The translations under genes were made by a program, and so were the position numbers. A stretch of 64,000 nucleotides of DNA, taken from assembly GCA_002748285.1 (NCBI GenBank), contig PDSA01000028.1, positions 1 through 64,000 on the forward strand, in the 5' to 3' direction. Source of the stretch: Rhodobacterales bacterium. Its GTDB lineage: Bacteria > Pseudomonadota > Alphaproteobacteria > Rhodobacterales > Rhodobacteraceae. Numbering within the stretch: position 1 is the stretch's first letter; each line of letters starts with the position of its first letter. The notes below the pieces were generated by a model. It ran no database searches and was not told the DNA's origin. It saw only the letters and a list, made by a program, of their open reading frames with translations. This document shows, one piece after another, positions 26,568 through 35,915 of the stretch.

Positions 26568-27149
26568 GTGGAAGGCCAGGAACTGAAAGATGGTAAGGAG
26601 CGGGTTAGGGTGAACCTGATTGACCCATTGGTCAGCCGGGGCATGGTGCGCAATCGTGGCCAAAAGGTCGAGGGCCATCAGGCGATGCTGGATCGTCTGG
26701 AAGCGCGTCTGGCCTACATGGCCGCAGATCAGTTGTCGGCACTGGCTGAGGTGGTTGAGCGCTATGCAGGAGGGGCGAAAAAGAACGTCTGGCCAGCTGA
26801 GGTGTCAATCATAAACTGGGCGCGAGAATTGCAGCAGCCGCCAGCATCTGAATCCCGATTGGTGCGGTCTTATTTGCAATCAGCGGCGGGTGATGCCGCG
26901 CTGTCGGGTGGCTATGTGGTCGAACTGTTTTCGTTTCTGAAAAAATATGGGGCGCCGCCCAATGGTTATTCAATGAAGAATATCCGCAGCGATGCAGATT
27001 GCAATAATCGCAAACGGTTGCGGGTTGAGCGGGCCTTAGAAGATGGTCGGGCTGACCCACAAGACGTGCGCTGGCTTCAGGGCTACATGGCGTTGCGGCA
27101 GCGGTGTTTGGGAATCATCAAGGCGAAGCAAGAAAGGACGGCGGTATGA
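26568..27149 (+). CDS. Phage early protein, unknown function
   Basis: A 193-residue soluble protein with a GTG start preceded by AAGGGAG. The middle is helical (LDRLEARLAYMAADQLSALAEVVERYAGG), and the later part has FSFLKKYGAPPNGYSMKNIRS. I know the sequence type from alphaproteobacterial prophages but not its role. It overlaps the next gene by 4 bases. Confidence 0.7.
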   Translation: MEGQELKDGKERVRVNLIDPLVSRGMVRNRGQKVEGHQAMLDRLEARLAYMAADQLSALAEVVERYAGGAKKNVWPAEVSIINWARELQQPPASESRLVRSYLQSAAGDAALSGGYVVELFSFLKKYGAPPNGYSMKNIRSDADCNNRKRLRVERALEDGRADPQDVRWLQGYMALRQRCLGIIKAKQERTAV

Positions 27150-27904
27150 GTGGAGATCGGATTTCGGCAACGGTTTCTCGTATTGAGCGTAGAAATGATT
27201 TGGATGAGGTGGCGCGGCTGGCGGAAGTTCGTGCAATGGGGGTTGTTCCGTCGGAGGTTGGGCCGGAAATCCCGGTGGCCCCAGCGCGTGGACCCGTGCG
27301 AATGTCAGAAATGATGTCGGCCTATCCCAAGGGTGATAATGGCTTCGAAATGAAGGCGGCGGGCTTTCTGGGGCGCAAGACGCTGCAACTGGCCGATAGC
27401 TTTGATGTGATGGCGGCGCGGGCCGCGCGGCACAAGAAACCCGCCCCATTTACTGCGGCGCAAGTAGCTATGGGGCGGTTCTATCGGGATCTGGTTGAAA
27501 GACATGAAAGCGCTGGGGTGAAATGTTCATCGCTAGAAAGTCTATCGCACCGAAGTGGTGGCGGTGGCAGTGACTTCATGGATGCGGTGTTGCGTGATCG
27601 AGAACGCATTGGTGTGTTGCGGCAACGCATCGGCAGCGGGTCGGCTATGGTTGTGCGCCGCAGGCGTTCTTCGGATAAAGGGCGTCGGGTGGCAATTATG
27701 GATAGAAGGTTGGTTGACATCGTTTGCTTAGAAGATGGCACCATAACAGATGTTTTGGATAAACATGGTTGGGGTGATGACGCTAAGCTGCGGATCGCAT
27801 TACAGCAGGCGCTTGCGGCGGTATTGGACCGGATGATGGGGCCGGTGCGGCGTGGCGGTGCATCGGTCGCGCATTTCGGCTCTGGGTGTTTGCCCATCTT
27901 TTAG
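27146..27904 (+). CDS. Last rightward early protein, candidate late-gene regulator
   Basis: A 252-residue protein with a basic segment (VVRRRRSSDKGRRVAIMDRR, about residues 170-189) and a helical C-terminus (KLRIALQQALAAVLDRMMG). The DVLDKHGWGDDAKLRIAL part could be a helix-turn-helix. It is the last gene before the promoter-terminator pair that precedes the late operon, the place of lambda Q. A late activator or antiterminator role is inferred from position only. Confidence 0.6.
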   Translation: MSGDRISATVSRIERRNDLDEVARLAEVRAMGVVPSEVGPEIPVAPARGPVRMSEMMSAYPKGDNGFEMKAAGFLGRKTLQLADSFDVMAARAARHKKPAPFTAAQVAMGRFYRDLVERHESAGVKCSSLESLSHRSGGGGSDFMDAVLRDRERIGVLRQRIGSGSAMVVRRRRSSDKGRRVAIMDRRLVDIVCLEDGTITDVLDKHGWGDDAKLRIALQQALAAVLDRMMGPVRRGGASVAHFGSGCLPIF

Positions 27905-27960
27905 GGAATCAGGGGATTTGTCTATTATTCTTTAAATATCAATGACTTGTAAAAAAGTTG

Positions 27961-27990
27961 TTGACGCTTACCCTGACAGCAGCTTATTAA
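27961..27990 (+). promoter_or_regulatory. Candidate late promoter
   Basis: TTGACG and TATTAA stand 18 bp apart in an AT-rich stretch just after the last early gene. Transcription would begin about 15-20 bp before the terminator at 28009, an arrangement that suits control by antitermination. Confidence 0.45.
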
Positions 27991-28008
27991 ATGTGCATCA
28001 TCAACAAG

Positions 28009-28039
28009 AACGCCCACCAATATCTGGTCGGGCGTTTTT
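28009..28039 (+). terminator. Terminator between early and late genes
   Basis: AACGCCC...ACC pairs with GGT...GGGCGTT around AATATCT, then TTTTT. It would end early transcription and, unless overridden, also transcripts from the site at 27961. The stretch 28040-28182 has no gene. Confidence 0.8.
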
Positions 28040-28182
28040 CGTTTGGTGCTTCATGTTTTCTGGTCGAAACCACTTTGAGGCTTAGCCGTGGGCGTCCTTG
28101 TCGGGGCAGACATTTGGTGCACGTTTACTTGCGTCAGAGATTAGGTCAGATTGCATGATTCCGTCACATCAAAGGATTTACA

Positions 28183-28581
28183 GTGCCGAAGAAACCCTGC
28201 GCACATCCGGGCTGTTCCAGGCTGGTCGATCTTGGGTCGGCATACTGTAAAGCCCACGCGGCGCAAGACAAGAGGGACCGGGACCGGCCGGCAGACGCAA
28301 AGCGGGCCAGTCTTCCTTATCGCAAATGGTATAAGCGCAAAGCGTGGTGTGGCCCGAATGGGCGGCGCGCCCGACAGCTTGCGGCGGAACCTTTGTGTGC
28401 GCTGTGCCCGGGGCATTCAAAGCATTTGGCTACCATCGCGGACCATGTTGTCCCGCATAATGGTGATCATGGCTTGTTTTGGTTTGGTGAACTGCAATCG
28501 CTGTGCAAGTCGTGCCACGACATCAAGAAGCAGCGGGCCGAACGGCGCGCAGGTAGGGGGGGTCAAAAGTCCACAACCTGA
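28183..28581 (+). CDS. HNH endonuclease of the packaging module
   Basis: A 132-residue protein with a GTG start (AAAGGA upstream). Cys pairs at the N-terminus (CAHPGCSRL, YCKAH), then LCALCPGH, the HNH core ATIADHVVPHNGDHGLFW and LQSLCKSCHDIKKQRAE give the zinc-bound HNH fold. Such enzymes lie beside terminase genes in HK97-type phages and help the large terminase cut concatemers. Confidence 0.9.
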   Translation: MPKKPCAHPGCSRLVDLGSAYCKAHAAQDKRDRDRPADAKRASLPYRKWYKRKAWCGPNGRRARQLAAEPLCALCPGHSKHLATIADHVVPHNGDHGLFWFGELQSLCKSCHDIKKQRAERRAGRGGQKSTT

Positions 28582-28642
28582 GTGCAGGGGACCGGCGGCG
28601 GTAATTAGATTTTTGTGCGTGAAAGTTTAAGGGGGGGGTCTC

Positions 28643-29095
28643 GTGACTGCACCGGCATCAGGCATTGAACGGCTGGTCACCCTTCTGGGTGGATGGCCCG
28701 AACACTTCGAGGGGGAAGAGCGAAAGCATGGTGAAAGCCTGCTGGCTGTTTTGCGCCGTGATCGGGTTCTGGATGAATCTGTTTTTGGCATCGTGGTTCG
28801 CTACGCTGTGCACCGCGCGGCCTATGATCGGCTGTCCGCCGAAATCGCCGCAGAGGAATTCGAGGCCACGGCCAGCAACTACCTTTCGGGGAAGGAGCAA
28901 AGCCGGGCTTTTCACGAAAACAAGCTGCTGACGTTGGAACGGGAGCTGTTAGCCACCCCCTATGCGCGGGCCAAGAATGGCATGTCTGCCCAGACATCCT
29001 TCATGGACCTGCTGGATGAACAGCCGCCTGAAGATGGTGGCGGGGGCAAGGTGATGCCGTTCAAGCCGATGGCAAAAAAGGTTGCGCCTAACTAA
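28643..29095 (+). CDS. Terminase small subunit (P27 family)
   Basis: A 150-residue helical protein, GTG start with a G-rich ribosome-binding site. Segments VRYAVHRAAYDRLSAEIA and FHENKLLTLERELLATPYAR are like P27-type small terminases, which recognise phage DNA ends. Its stop shares a base with the ATG of the large subunit (TAATG). Confidence 0.8.
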   Translation: MTAPASGIERLVTLLGGWPEHFEGEERKHGESLLAVLRRDRVLDESVFGIVVRYAVHRAAYDRLSAEIAAEEFEATASNYLSGKEQSRAFHENKLLTLERELLATPYARAKNGMSAQTSFMDLLDEQPPEDGGGGKVMPFKPMAKKVAPN

Positions 29096-30900
29096 TGCTG
29101 GACGCATCTGTCGAAACACCAATCACGCTACGGGCGCTTGATTGGGTCGATGACATTCTGTCGAACAAGCTGCCCAGTTGTAAGCGGATCCAGCAAGCCT
29201 GCAAGCGGTTTCGGGCCGATCTGAAGCGCGCGGGCACTGACCAGTTCCCATATGTCTTCGACATGGTGTCGTCGGAGCATATGTGCGCTTTCATGGAAGC
29301 CTTGCCCCATATCGAGGGGGCTTGGGCGGCGCGTAATGAGACAATCACCCTTTTGGGGTGGCAGGCGTTCCTGATCAGCCAGATCGGCGGCTGGCGTCAC
29401 ATGGTTACCGGCAATCGCCGGTTCCGCACGGCTTATGTCGAGGTTCCGCGCAAGAACGGAAAATCGACGCTTCTGGCTGGTGTGGGTCTTTACTTTCTGG
29501 GGCCGGATGGTGAGCCGGGGGCCAAGGTTTATTCGGCCGCAGCGTCAACCCATCAGGCACGCATCGTATTCGATACAGCCCGCGTGATGGCCATGACTGG
29601 TCGAGCGGAAGGCATGGGGTTAGATGAACTGCTTGGCCTGCATGTCGAGGAACACAAGATCAAGACGGCGGACCCGGCGGCGGTGTTCCAGCCGATTGCC
29701 AGCCAGACCAAGTCGAAAGATGGCAAAAACCCGCACTGTGCGATTGTGGATGAGCTGCACGAGCACGAAAAGCGCGATGTGTGGGATTCGATGGCCAGTG
29801 CTTTGGGTGCCCGCGAACAGCCTCTGCTGATTGCGATCACCACGGCTGGCTACAACACTGCGGGGATCTGCTATGAACAGCGGAAATATCTGCAGCGCAT
29901 TTTGGACGGCACATTCGAGGATGACAGCTATTTCGGGCTCATCTTCGAAGCCGATGAAGGGGATGATCCGGGCGATCCGGTCGCTTGGGAAAAGGCCAAT
30001 CCGTCACTACATGCCGCCAAGTCGCTGCAATACATGCAGGACGAATGGAGGAAAGCAGCGGCCAGCCCGGCGGCAATGGGTGAGTTCCTGCGCAAGCACT
30101 TGGACATCTGGACCAGTGTCGGGGCATCGGCCATCGACATGGAAGGCTGGCGCGCTGGCGAAGATACATCGCTGAAAATCGAAGATTTTGCTGGGGCACG
30201 CTGTTACCTCGGCGTCGACCTTGCAACCCGGCATGACCCAGCAAGCGTTGTCGCTGTGATTCCTATCGGCCCCCCATGCGATATGGACGGAGTTTATCGG
30301 CCTGCGATGGGTCGTTTTGTTGTATTTAGCTGGCATTGCCTTCCGCAAAAAGTCGTGGATGCGCCGGGCAATGAACATCTTTGGGGTTGGGCCAATAAGG
30401 GCCTGATCACGACAACGCCGGGCGCAGAACTGGATTTGCGATTGGTCGAAGCGCTTGTCATGCAGCTGTGTGGCCATGGCGCTGACCATGATCCGCAAAA
30501 CGAATGGGGCTGGGGTGATCTGCCAGCCTTGGATGTGGAAATGGTCATCTATGATGCGCAGTTCGCGCAGCAGATGGCTGCGACTTGGGATGCGGCGGGC
30601 ATTCAGGCTGTGGAACTGCGCAAGCGGGCTGCAAACACGAATGAGCCGTTCAACAAGCTGATTGCCGCTGTTGATGATCACCGGCTTCTGCATGACGGTA
30701 ACGCGGTTATGACATGGATGGCAGGCAATACGCTGCTGAAACAGGTGCCCGGCGGGGACTACATTTTTCCGACCAAACTGGCACCGGAAGACAAGATCGA
30801 CGGGATCGATGCGCTGATCAACGGCTTGTGGCCGCTGTGTCAGGTTGTCGAGGAAGACGAAAGCAAGGGCGTGGTGACGCAAGGATTTGTTGATGTTTGA
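29095..30900 (+). CDS. Terminase large subunit (HK97 type)
   Basis: The ATP-driven DNA packaging motor and nuclease. The 601-residue chain has Walker A as PRKNGKST (residues about 117-124), Walker B with acidic residues in HCAIVDELHEHEK (about 215-227), and the nuclease domain beginning LGVDLATRHD with Asp375. Length is normal for the family. It overlaps the portal start by 8 bases. Confidence 0.95.
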   Translation: MLDASVETPITLRALDWVDDILSNKLPSCKRIQQACKRFRADLKRAGTDQFPYVFDMVSSEHMCAFMEALPHIEGAWAARNETITLLGWQAFLISQIGGWRHMVTGNRRFRTAYVEVPRKNGKSTLLAGVGLYFLGPDGEPGAKVYSAAASTHQARIVFDTARVMAMTGRAEGMGLDELLGLHVEEHKIKTADPAAVFQPIASQTKSKDGKNPHCAIVDELHEHEKRDVWDSMASALGAREQPLLIAITTAGYNTAGICYEQRKYLQRILDGTFEDDSYFGLIFEADEGDDPGDPVAWEKANPSLHAAKSLQYMQDEWRKAAASPAAMGEFLRKHLDIWTSVGASAIDMEGWRAGEDTSLKIEDFAGARCYLGVDLATRHDPASVVAVIPIGPPCDMDGVYRPAMGRFVVFSWHCLPQKVVDAPGNEHLWGWANKGLITTTPGAELDLRLVEALVMQLCGHGADHDPQNEWGWGDLPALDVEMVIYDAQFAQQMAATWDAAGIQAVELRKRAANTNEPFNKLIAAVDDHRLLHDGNAVMTWMAGNTLLKQVPGGDYIFPTKLAPEDKIDGIDALINGLWPLCQVVEEDESKGVVTQGFVDV

Positions 30901-32239
30901 ACGGATATTCGGATCACGGGCCAAGGTTGCGGAAGCGCCGCGCGTTGAGCCGGTCTTTTCTGCGCCTGGGGCGCAAGGCAGCAGGCCGGTCAACCTGCAG
31001 TCATCGGCCAGCGTCGAGGAATGGCAAGAGTTCTTCGGATTTCTGGGCAACGACGTGGTGACGCGAGAATCGGCCATGAAGCTGACTGCAGTCTTCGGCT
31101 GTGTATCGCTCTTGGGTGGAACGCTTGGCACCATGCCCGTGAGGGTGATGCGGCGCGGCGAAAATGGCGGCAATGAAGAGCATTCGGGCCATGATGTGAA
31201 TTGGCTGGTGCGCCATGAGCCGCATGAAGACTACACGCCCGAAGTGTTCTTCGAAAGTCTTGGCGTTTTGTCCTTTTTAGAAGGAAACGGATGTGCGGAG
31301 ATTATCCGCAGCAGACGGGGTGACCCAATTGGTCTGAGGCCGATCTTGGAGGGCACCGCAACGCCGTTTGAGCGCAAGGGTGGTCGACTGGCTTATCGGA
31401 TCAGCGAAAACGGTGACACTTACGGGCGCGACAAAGACGATATTCTGCACTTTCGCGGGTCGGCCACCATCAAGCGATTTGAGGCGCTTTCACCGCTGAA
31501 ATGTTTTGGTCGGTCCATCGGTATCGGGCTGGACGCGGATGAATATGCCCGTCTGTTTTACAAGCAGGGCGGCACCCCAAGTGGCTACATCACCTATGAA
31601 GGCAAGGTCGATGAAAAGGTCGCAGATGAAGTCCGCCAATACTGGATGCGCAAAATGGCGGGGGTTCAAAATGCGCATTTGCCCGCTGTGTTGGCTGAGG
31701 GCGGCAAATTTGTCAGTTTGATGCAAGATCCTGAAACTGCCCAGCTGATGCAGTCGCGCGCGTTTCAGGTCTCTGATGTGGCCCGTGCTTTCGGCGTCCC
31801 GCCCCATTTGATTGGTGAAACCGACAAGTCGACGAGTTGGGGCACAGGCATCAACGCGCAGACCACCCAGTTCTACATTCTGGGCCTTCGTAAGCATGTA
31901 AAGCGCTTTGAGGGGGAGCTTACTCGCAAACTGTTGACCCGCGAAGAGCGCGAAACTGGTGTGTCGATCAAGTTCAATCTGGACACGCTGTTGCGCGCGG
32001 ATCTGGCGGCGCGGTATGACGCGCACAAGATTGCCGTAGGCGGCACCCAGCATCCGGGCTGGATGACCGTGAATGAAACCCGTGAACTGGAAGGTCTGCC
32101 CAAGTTGAATGATGAAGAGGCGGACAAGCTGTTCCGGCCAGTCGTTGGGGGTGCAAAGGACACCACCGATCCGGCGGATGACGGCGGTGCGCAACCGCCC
32201 GCGCCATATTTCCAAACAACGCGAGAGGAAGCCCAATGA
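30893..32239 (+). CDS. Portal protein (HK97 family)
   Basis: A 448-residue protein forming the dodecameric DNA channel at one capsid vertex. Family segments include VFGCVSLLGGTLGTMPVRV (about residues 65-83), FEALSPLKCFGRSIGIGLDA and the FGVPPHLIGETDKSTSWGT region. The ATG at 30893 has AAGGA upstream; two in-frame TTG codons precede it. The C-terminus is Pro/Ala-rich and overlaps the protease gene by 4 bases. Confidence 0.95.
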   Translation: MFERIFGSRAKVAEAPRVEPVFSAPGAQGSRPVNLQSSASVEEWQEFFGFLGNDVVTRESAMKLTAVFGCVSLLGGTLGTMPVRVMRRGENGGNEEHSGHDVNWLVRHEPHEDYTPEVFFESLGVLSFLEGNGCAEIIRSRRGDPIGLRPILEGTATPFERKGGRLAYRISENGDTYGRDKDDILHFRGSATIKRFEALSPLKCFGRSIGIGLDADEYARLFYKQGGTPSGYITYEGKVDEKVADEVRQYWMRKMAGVQNAHLPAVLAEGGKFVSLMQDPETAQLMQSRAFQVSDVARAFGVPPHLIGETDKSTSWGTGINAQTTQFYILGLRKHVKRFEGELTRKLLTREERETGVSIKFNLDTLLRADLAARYDAHKIAVGGTQHPGWMTVNETRELEGLPKLNDEEADKLFRPVVGGAKDTTDPADDGGAQPPAPYFQTTREEAQ

Positions 32240-32958
32240 AGTTCAAAGAGATTCTGGCCCGCGCGTTGCGCCCGAAGGATGGCAAGCCTGCTGCCCTTCA
32301 GGTGCGCGCCATGGAAGGCGAAAGTGGGGTCGAAGTGCTGGTCTATGACCAGATTGGCTATTGGGGCATCACTGCCGAAGAGTTTGTTCGCGAGGTCAAA
32401 CAGATCGACGCGGAAACCATCCATCTGCGCATCGACAGCCCCGGCGGCGACGTTTTCATGGCACGGGCTATGAAAACCGCACTGGAACAGCATTCGGCGC
32501 GGGTGATTGCCCATGTCGACGGGCTGGCAGCGTCGGCGGCGTCCTATCTGATGCTGGCCGGTGATGAAATCGAGATTGCCAAAGGTGCATTTGTGATGAT
32601 CCACAACGCATGGATGATTACGCTTGGCGACACCCGCGATCACACCCAATCAGCGGGCATGCTGGAAAAAATAGACGGATCGATCCGGGCCGACTATGCG
32701 TCGAAGTCTGGCAAAGGTGCCGAAGAATTCCGTCAGTTGATGGATGATGAAACGTGGCTGGAAGCCGAAGAGGCGCTGGCCATGGGGCTGGTCGACCGTG
32801 TCTATGAAAATGATGGCGCCACGGAAAACCGTTTCGATCTGGCCATTTTCGAGAATACCCCGGAGGCGTTGAAACAGCCGCGCGGGGAAAAGACTGCGGC
32901 GGCGCATCGCGCTGCCCAGATGCGCAAGCTGGAATACTTCGAACGGGTTGCGCCCTAG
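32236..32958 (+). CDS. Prohead maturation protease, ClpP-like
   Basis: A 240-residue serine protease of the S14/ClpP fold that trims capsid precursors. Seen motifs: HLRIDSPGGDVFMARAM, the nucleophile Ser in GLAASAASYLMLAG, the catalytic His in FVMIHNAW, and a later acidic residue in the helical part. It lies in the usual place between portal and major capsid genes. Confidence 0.93.
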   Translation: MKFKEILARALRPKDGKPAALQVRAMEGESGVEVLVYDQIGYWGITAEEFVREVKQIDAETIHLRIDSPGGDVFMARAMKTALEQHSARVIAHVDGLAASAASYLMLAGDEIEIAKGAFVMIHNAWMITLGDTRDHTQSAGMLEKIDGSIRADYASKSGKGAEEFRQLMDDETWLEAEEALAMGLVDRVYENDGATENRFDLAIFENTPEALKQPRGEKTAAAHRAAQMRKLEYFERVAP

Positions 32959-32984
32959 CTGCGGTGCGTCCGCATAGATTGAAA

Positions 32985-33010
32985 CCGACCGGGCTTAGCT
33001 CGGTTTTTTT
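32985..33010 (+). terminator. Terminator-like hairpin just before the capsid gene
   Basis: CCGGGC-TTA-GCTCGG (extended by flanking AACCGA-type bases), followed by seven T. The T-run leads straight into ATGGAGG and the capsid ribosome-binding site. Inside a structural operon it must be partly read through, or served by antitermination, or it marks a processed mRNA 5' end. Confidence 0.7.
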
Positions 33011-33024
33011 ATGGAGGATTGGGG

Positions 33025-34269
33025 ATGCCCAAGACCATCAAGCAGCTGCGTGAGCAGCGTGACGCGCTGGCGAAAGAGGCGCGCAACATTCTGGACAAGA
33101 GCACTGGCGAATACGATGCGAATCGTGTCGATGAAATCTATGCCGAAATCGACAAGATCGACGGCAAGATCAAACGCGAACAGCAGCAGTTGGATCTGGA
33201 AGCCCGTCTGCAGTCGGAAGCCGGCGACCCGGACACACCTGCTCCGCAGAACGGCGAACGTCAGCGTCAGGAACACCCCGGCGATGAAGTGCGGTCGCTG
33301 GTGTTCGATGCCTATGTTCGCGGTGGCGAAACCGCCGTGAACCGCTTGCCGGAAAACGTCCTGTCCGAATATGGCCGTCAGGTTCAGAACGCACAATCGA
33401 CCGGCGTTGACAGCGAAGGCGGCTATCTGGTGCCGACCACCTTCGGCGGTGTGCTGCTGGAAGCGATGGCCGACTATGGCGGTGTGCGCGCGGTTGCGCA
33501 GATCCAGTCGACGCAAAGCGGCGAAACCATCCAGTGGCCGACCGTCGATGAAACCGCTGTGACCGGCGAATGGCTGGCGGAAAACGCTTCGGCAACGGAT
33601 GGTGACATCACCTTCGGCACCACGTCCATCGGCGCGCATTTGGCCAGTTCCAAGGTCGTGGCCATTCCGTTTGCCTTGCTGCAGGATGCTGGCATCGGCA
33701 ACATGGAAGGCATGCTGAACGGTCTGCTGGCTTCGCGTCTGGCGCGTCTGACCAATGCGGCCTACACCGTAGGTGACGGATCTGGCAAGCCTACTGGCAT
33801 CGTGAATGGTGCCGGTCTGGGTCATACCACCGCCGCCGGGCTGGTTGACAGCTTCACCAGCGATGACTTCATCGAGCTGGAACATTCCGTCGATCCGGTC
33901 TATCGCCGCGATGCCAGCTGGATGATGCATGACACCGCGCTGAAGGTGGCCAAGAAGATGAAGGATGGCGAAGGTCGTCCGATCTGGATGCCGGGTGTCA
34001 GCGGGCAGGCCCCAGCGGAGATTCTAGGCTACGGTTACACGCCTAATCAGGACATGGCTGTTCCGGCAGCTAGCGCAGATTCGGTCCTGTTCGGTGATAT
34101 GACGAAATACCTGATCCGGGATGTTATGGACATCACGCTGTTCCGGTTCACGGACTCGGCCTATACCAAGAAGGGGCAGGTCGGCTTCCTTGCGATGCTT
34201 CGCACTGATGGCAAGACCATCGCTGCCAACAAAGCGGCCATCAAGAAGATGCGCCACGCTGCAGCCTGA
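33025..34269 (+). CDS. Major capsid protein (HK97 gp5 family)
   Basis: A 414-residue HK97-fold protein. Residues about 1-75 form a charged coiled coil (the delta/scaffold domain, MPKTIKQLREQRDALAKEAR at the start) likely removed by the protease. The mature part starts near the EHPGDEVRSLVFDAYVRGG region and contains GGYLVPTTFGGVLLEAM, the E-loop region and the P domain (VVAIPFALLQDAGIGNMEGML). GGAGG at 33013 sets the ATG at 33025. Confidence 0.95.
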   Translation: MPKTIKQLREQRDALAKEARNILDKSTGEYDANRVDEIYAEIDKIDGKIKREQQQLDLEARLQSEAGDPDTPAPQNGERQRQEHPGDEVRSLVFDAYVRGGETAVNRLPENVLSEYGRQVQNAQSTGVDSEGGYLVPTTFGGVLLEAMADYGGVRAVAQIQSTQSGETIQWPTVDETAVTGEWLAENASATDGDITFGTTSIGAHLASSKVVAIPFALLQDAGIGNMEGMLNGLLASRLARLTNAAYTVGDGSGKPTGIVNGAGLGHTTAAGLVDSFTSDDFIELEHSVDPVYRRDASWMMHDTALKVAKKMKDGEGRPIWMPGVSGQAPAEILGYGYTPNQDMAVPAASADSVLFGDMTKYLIRDVMDITLFRFTDSAYTKKGQVGFLAMLRTDGKTIAANKAAIKKMRHAAA

Positions 34270-34293
34270 TCGGCGCAAACCTGAAACATCGCT

Positions 34294-34309
34294 GCCCGCA
34301 TGAGCGGGC
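34294..34309 (+). other. GC-rich hairpin after the capsid gene
   Basis: GCCCGC-ATGA-GCGGGC, 25 bases after the capsid stop, without a T-run. It may protect the 3' end of the capsid message or act as a weak pause site. Confidence 0.5.
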
Positions 34310-34342
34310 GGCGGTTATTACTTGACAGAAAGGGCGCTGATC

Positions 34343-34966
34343 ATGGCGGCAAAGAAAAAAGCGGCATCCGCAGAGGATGCGGGCAAGATCATCGTGGCTT
34401 TTGCGCTGCGCGATCATGTCGAGGGCGAAGGTGATGATGCGGTGACATTCACCGCAGGCCAGCGTCTGGAGTTGGAACAGAAAAAATTCGACGGGTTGGC
34501 CAAGGCCGGGATCTGCGCGGCAGGCGTATTCGTTAAGATGAAGACGGCTGTCGAGGGCGGGCGCTATAGCCTGAAACCCCATGACACAACATGGCTTGCG
34601 CCGCACGTCTATGAGGCGTGGAAGGCGGCTGGCTATTGTGAGCCGACCGAAGATGACCCGCAGGTCGGTGCTGTGCGGAAAGCCCGTGAAGACGCCTTGC
34701 GCGAAGCTGTGGCCGCCCGTGACGTCGCCATGGGTCTTCTTAGCGGCGAATGTGAACTGCGCAATGCTTTGCTGCTGGAGTTGGTTGCGGCCCGCGCGCA
34801 GGCTGAAGCTGTCAAGAAAGCGCTGTGGTGTGTGTCGCCGTTTTCTGATGATCTTGATGAAGGCCATAAGGCGTTGCATTCCGCCGTTGACGCTTTGATC
34901 GACATGCTGCCGGATCAGATCGAAGGCGCGGGCGGCGGGTCCGAACCTGAACTGAGCCTAAGCTGA
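34343..34966 (+). CDS. Phage protein of the head module, unknown function
   Basis: A 207-residue protein beginning MAAKKKAASAEDAGKIIVAF, with a beta-rich first half (about residues 14-95) and a helical, Ala-rich second half. A TTG at 34322 is an alternative start. Its place between capsid and connector genes suggests a head-associated or decoration role. Confidence 0.65.
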   Translation: MAAKKKAASAEDAGKIIVAFALRDHVEGEGDDAVTFTAGQRLELEQKKFDGLAKAGICAAGVFVKMKTAVEGGRYSLKPHDTTWLAPHVYEAWKAAGYCEPTEDDPQVGAVRKAREDALREAVAARDVAMGLLSGECELRNALLLELVAARAQAEAVKKALWCVSPFSDDLDEGHKALHSAVDALIDMLPDQIEGAGGGSEPELSLS

Positions 34967-34977
34967 GGGGTTGGCCC

Positions 34978-35568
34978 ATGTGGTTGGAGCGGATTTCGGG
35001 CGGCGGTGTCGATCTGGTCGACCTTGCTGCTGCCAAAGCGCATCTGCGCATTCTGAGCGATGAAACTGACGCGGAAGTTCAGTCGGCGATTTCAGCGGCG
35101 TCCATTCATCTGGATGTCGATGCTGATGGCTTTGGCGGCTTGGGTTTTCCGTTGATTGCGCAGCAATGGTCATCTAAGGCCGCTGGCTTTGTGCCATCAA
35201 TTTTGCGCCTTCCGTTCGCGCGGGTCACCGCCGTGACAGAAATCCGCTACACCGCGCCGGATGGAACGCCCGGTGTTGTGCCTGCCACCGACTATCTGCT
35301 GACCCGTCGCGGGCGTGATGCGGTCGTGACGCTGTTGCCCGGCAGGGCGTGGCCAAACCTGATCGACAGGCCGGATGCGGTCGACCTGCGCTTCACGGCG
35401 GGTTTTGCCGATGTCACATCGGTGCCGGATGACATTGTCGAGGCGGCAAAGCAGATGATCAGCTATTACTTTCACAACCGGGGCGCAGATGCGACCGATG
35501 GTGTCAGTGAAGAGGTTGCCCGTTGTGTTGACCGTCTGACGATGCGCTATCGGAGGTTCGCGGTATGA
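34978..35568 (+). CDS. Head-tail connector (HK97 gp6 / phiE125 gp8 type)
   Basis: A 196-residue connector subunit. The N-terminus VDLAAAKAHLRILSDETDAEVQSAISAA and the C-terminus VPDDIVEAAKQMISYYFHNRG are typical of gp6-like adaptors that dock under the portal; the middle is beta-rich. It overlaps the next gene by 4 bases. Confidence 0.88.
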   Translation: MWLERISGGGVDLVDLAAAKAHLRILSDETDAEVQSAISAASIHLDVDADGFGGLGFPLIAQQWSSKAAGFVPSILRLPFARVTAVTEIRYTAPDGTPGVVPATDYLLTRRGRDAVVTLLPGRAWPNLIDRPDAVDLRFTAGFADVTSVPDDIVEAAKQMISYYFHNRGADATDGVSEEVARCVDRLTMRYRRFAV

Positions 35569-35915
35569 AGCGTGGAATGCGCGTCACCGATCTGGACCGC
35601 GTTGTCAGCTTTCAGCGCCGTGGCGAAGTCGATGACGGGCACGGCAACAAGGTTGATGGCGACTTTGCCGAGGTGTTCCGGGAGTGGGCGCGGGTGAAGC
35701 CCATGAAGGGCGGTGAAGGTGTCGTGGAAGCGCGCCTGTCAGCCCGGCAACCGGCCATCCTGACGGTTCGCGCGACAGCGGCGGCAGGGGCCGTGAATGC
35801 CGATTGGATTGCTGTCACTGGTGACGTGGTCTGGAACATCAAGGAGCCGCCGCGCCTGACGGTTGATCGGCAGTTTTTGGAAATGCTTGTCGAGCATGGG
35901 CGCGGCGATGGTTGA
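35565..35915 (+). CDS. Head closure protein (gp16/gp7-like head-tail adaptor)
   Basis: A 116-residue all-beta protein: VTDLDRVVSFQRRGEVDDGHGN at the start (split here by wording of the family as LDRRVTF-type), AEVFREWARVKPMKGGE and the closing WNIKEPPRLTVDR. This pattern marks the SPP1 gp16 / HK97 gp7 adaptor family that seals the filled head. Confidence 0.85.
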   Translation: MKRGMRVTDLDRVVSFQRRGEVDDGHGNKVDGDFAEVFREWARVKPMKGGEGVVEARLSARQPAILTVRATAAAGAVNADWIAVTGDVVWNIKEPPRLTVDRQFLEMLVEHGRGDG

